Below, piece after piece: positions 62,664-64,000 of a stretch of DNA of 64,000 nt. The position numbers and the translations under genes were made by a program. The notes beneath the pieces were generated by a model, which had not been told where the DNA came from, did not search any database, and saw only the letters and a program-made list of their open reading frames with translations. Source of the stretch: Phenylobacterium sp. (GTDB lineage Bacteria > Pseudomonadota > Alphaproteobacteria > Caulobacterales > Caulobacteraceae). The DNA is taken from contig NZ_WGNY01000040.1 in the NCBI RefSeq assembly GCF_016124325.1, positions 1 through 64,000 on the forward strand, written 5' to 3'. How positions within the stretch are numbered: the first letter of the stretch is position 1; each line of letters begins with the position of its first letter.

Positions 62664-64000
62664 ATGGCCAATCCCCTTCCCAGATCGCAGGTCGCGGCGC
62701 CGACGGCGCGCCTGCGCGCCCTGACCCACCTCGACGCCCGGCTGCGCTGGCTGGCGATCTGGACGATCCACAACGCCAATCACCTGCGCGAGAGCCGCGG
62801 CGGGCTCAAGGTCGGCGGACACCAGGCAAGTTGCGCCTCCATGACCACGATCCTCACGGCGCTCTATTTCCACGCCCTGCGCCCGCAGGACCGGGTCGCC
62901 GTGAAGCCGCACGCCAGCCCGGTGTTCCATGCGGCGCAGTACCTCATGGGCCGCCAGACGCGGGCGCAGCTCGAAGCCTTCCGCAGCTTCGGCGGGGCGC
63001 AGTCCTATCCGTCACGGACCAAGGACAAGGACGACGTCGACTTCTCGACCGGCTCGGTCGGCCTGGGCGTGGCGATCACCGCCTTCGCCGCCCTGACGCA
63101 GGACTATCTCCAGGGCCACGGCCTGCTGGACCCCGATCGCAAGGGCCGGTTCGTGGCCACCCTGGGCGACGCCGAACTCGACGAGGGCAACATCTATGAG
63201 TGCCTGATCGAGGCCTATAAGCACGATATCCGCAATTGCTGGTGGATCGTCGACTACAACCGCCAAAGCCTCGACGCGACCACCGCCGACCGGATGTTCG
63301 ACCGGTTCGACGACATCTTCGAGACCGCGGGGTGGCGGGTCGTGACCCTGAAATGGGGCAAGGGCCAGGAGCGCGCGTTCTCCCGCCCCGGCGGCGCGGC
63401 GCTCAAGGCCTGGATCGAGGCCTGCTCCAACGCCGAATACGCCGCCCTGACCTACCAGGGCGGAGCGGCCTGGCGTGCGCGCCTGATGGTCGACATCGGC
63501 CGCAGGCCCGGCGTGCGCGCGCTGCTGCAGAGCTTCTCCGACGACGAGCTGCACCAGCTCATGATCGGACTGGGCGGCCATTGCATCGAGACGCTGATCG
63601 AAGCGTTCGAGGCCGCGCAGGACGACACGCCCACCCTCTTCATCGCCTACACGGTGAAGGGCTTCGGCCTGCCCCTGCAGGGCCACAAGGACAACCACGC
63701 GGGGCTGATGACGCCGGCCCAGATCGAAACGGTGCGGACCGGATTGGGCGTGCCGGAGGGCCGCGAGTGGGAGCCGTTCGCGGGCCTGTCCGACGACGAC
63801 GCGGAAGCCGTGCGGGTGGCCATCGCCACGGCCCCCTTCGCCCAGCCCGCCGAACGTCGCTTCGCCGCCGCGCCCGTGCCGGTTCCGGATCGCGCGGCGT
63901 TTCCAGACCCGGAGGGCGCCGAGCAATCCACCCAGGCGGCCTTCGGACGCATCCTGCTGGACCTCGCCAAGTCGGGCCACCCGATCGCCGACCGGATCGT
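62664..64000 (+). CDS. AceE/transketolase-like TPP enzyme (partial, 3' end outside window)
   Basis: About 445 residues are visible and the frame runs off the window. The TPP-binding motif reads LGDAELDEGNIYECLIEAYKHD, followed by IVDYNRQSLD, close to homodimeric pyruvate dehydrogenase E1 (GDxExDE, N-R-Q). HQASCASMTTILTALYF at the N-terminus is also AceE-like. Annotations of relatives include transketolase and 2-oxoacid dehydrogenase E1. GGAGG lies 4 nt before the ATG. Being divergent from an Lrp regulator suggests it acts on amino-acid-derived oxoacids; the substrate is not shown. Confidence 0.85.
   Translation, partial: MANPLPRSQVAAPTARLRALTHLDARLRWLAIWTIHNANHLRESRGGLKVGGHQASCASMTTILTALYFHALRPQDRVAVKPHASPVFHAAQYLMGRQTRAQLEAFRSFGGAQSYPSRTKDKDDVDFSTGSVGLGVAITAFAALTQDYLQGHGLLDPDRKGRFVATLGDAELDEGNIYECLIEAYKHDIRNCWWIVDYNRQSLDATTADRMFDRFDDIFETAGWRVVTLKWGKGQERAFSRPGGAALKAWIEACSNAEYAALTYQGGAAWRARLMVDIGRRPGVRALLQSFSDDELHQLMIGLGGHCIETLIEAFEAAQDDTPTLFIAYTVKGFGLPLQGHKDNHAGLMTPAQIETVRTGLGVPEGREWEPFAGLSDDDAEAVRVAIATAPFAQPAERRFAAAPVPVPDRAAFPDPEGAEQSTQAAFGRILLDLAKSGHPIADRI

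Overview
The window is GC-rich chromosomal DNA of an alphaproteobacterium, most likely Caulobacterales (Phenylobacterium/Caulobacter-like). The grounds are a perfect CtrA-type box (TTAA-N7-TTAACC) ahead of an eipA/DUF1134 gene, a consensus EcfG-type general-stress promoter, GC-rich intergenic inverted repeats of the kind known from Caulobacter, and gene content such as CYP153, PEP-CTERM, Gfo/Idh and DUF1080. The genus is an inference. No prophage, insertion sequence, CRISPR array or rRNA was seen.

Layout. 1-4.2 kb: translation block (rpmI end, rplT, pheS, pheT). 4.2-9.9 kb: ArsR/SRPBCC pair with a two-box operator, VOC protein, eipA, lepA, then a short island with a GIY-YIG nuclease gene bracketed by palindromic repeats, and an SDR. 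10-13.4 kb: NarL-type regulator, hybrid histidine kinase and a PEP-CTERM protein. 13.4-25.6 kb: CYP153-like P450, GST, amidohydrolase, a 3-keto-sugar-type module (Gfo/Idh/MocA + DUF1080), OmpA lipoprotein, Mut7-C protein, entericidin, transporter, MsrA. 25.7 kb: tRNA-Ser(GGA). 25.9-36.2 kb: FAD monooxygenase, a sensory-rhodopsin-transducer homologue without a rhodopsin, a TPP enzyme, an enolase-superfamily enzyme, a YdiJ-type FAD/Fe-S dehydrogenase, SDR and CDF transporter. 36.3-48.0 kb: a twelve-gene, mostly overlapping respiratory operon encoding alternative complex III (ActABCDEF), an Sco protein and a caa3-type oxidase (CoxBACD), plus an uncharacterised membrane protein. 48-54.2 kb: antiporter and many small stress-type proteins (DUF4396, DUF4142, KGG-repeat protein, PfpI, CBS, DUF3175). 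54.4-62 kb: two-component system and tripartite HME-RND efflux operon sharing an intergenic region with six phased TTCAG repeats. 62-64 kb: Lrp regulator divergent from a truncated AceE/transketolase-like gene.

How the genes work together. The act-cox operon could form a complete quinol-to-oxygen branch that bypasses bc1: ActABCDEF would oxidise quinol and pass electrons through haem c to the CoxB haem c and CuA, then to an A2-type oxidase site carrying the YS motif. The YdiJ-type dehydrogenase and the PoxB-type enzyme could feed quinone or other carriers upstream, but that link is inference. Several regulator-target pairs can be read directly from operators: ArsR on its own promoter, the OmpR-type regulator on the RND operon, CtrA on eipA/lepA, and EcfG on the CBS gene.

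The observations most worth follow-up are the GIY-YIG/palindrome unit with a compensatory stem change, the 11-bp phased operator, the CtrA box at eipA, a DUF3175 gene without a canonical start codon but with a good SD before ATT, and the ACIII-caa3 operon with its uncharacterised extra subunits.
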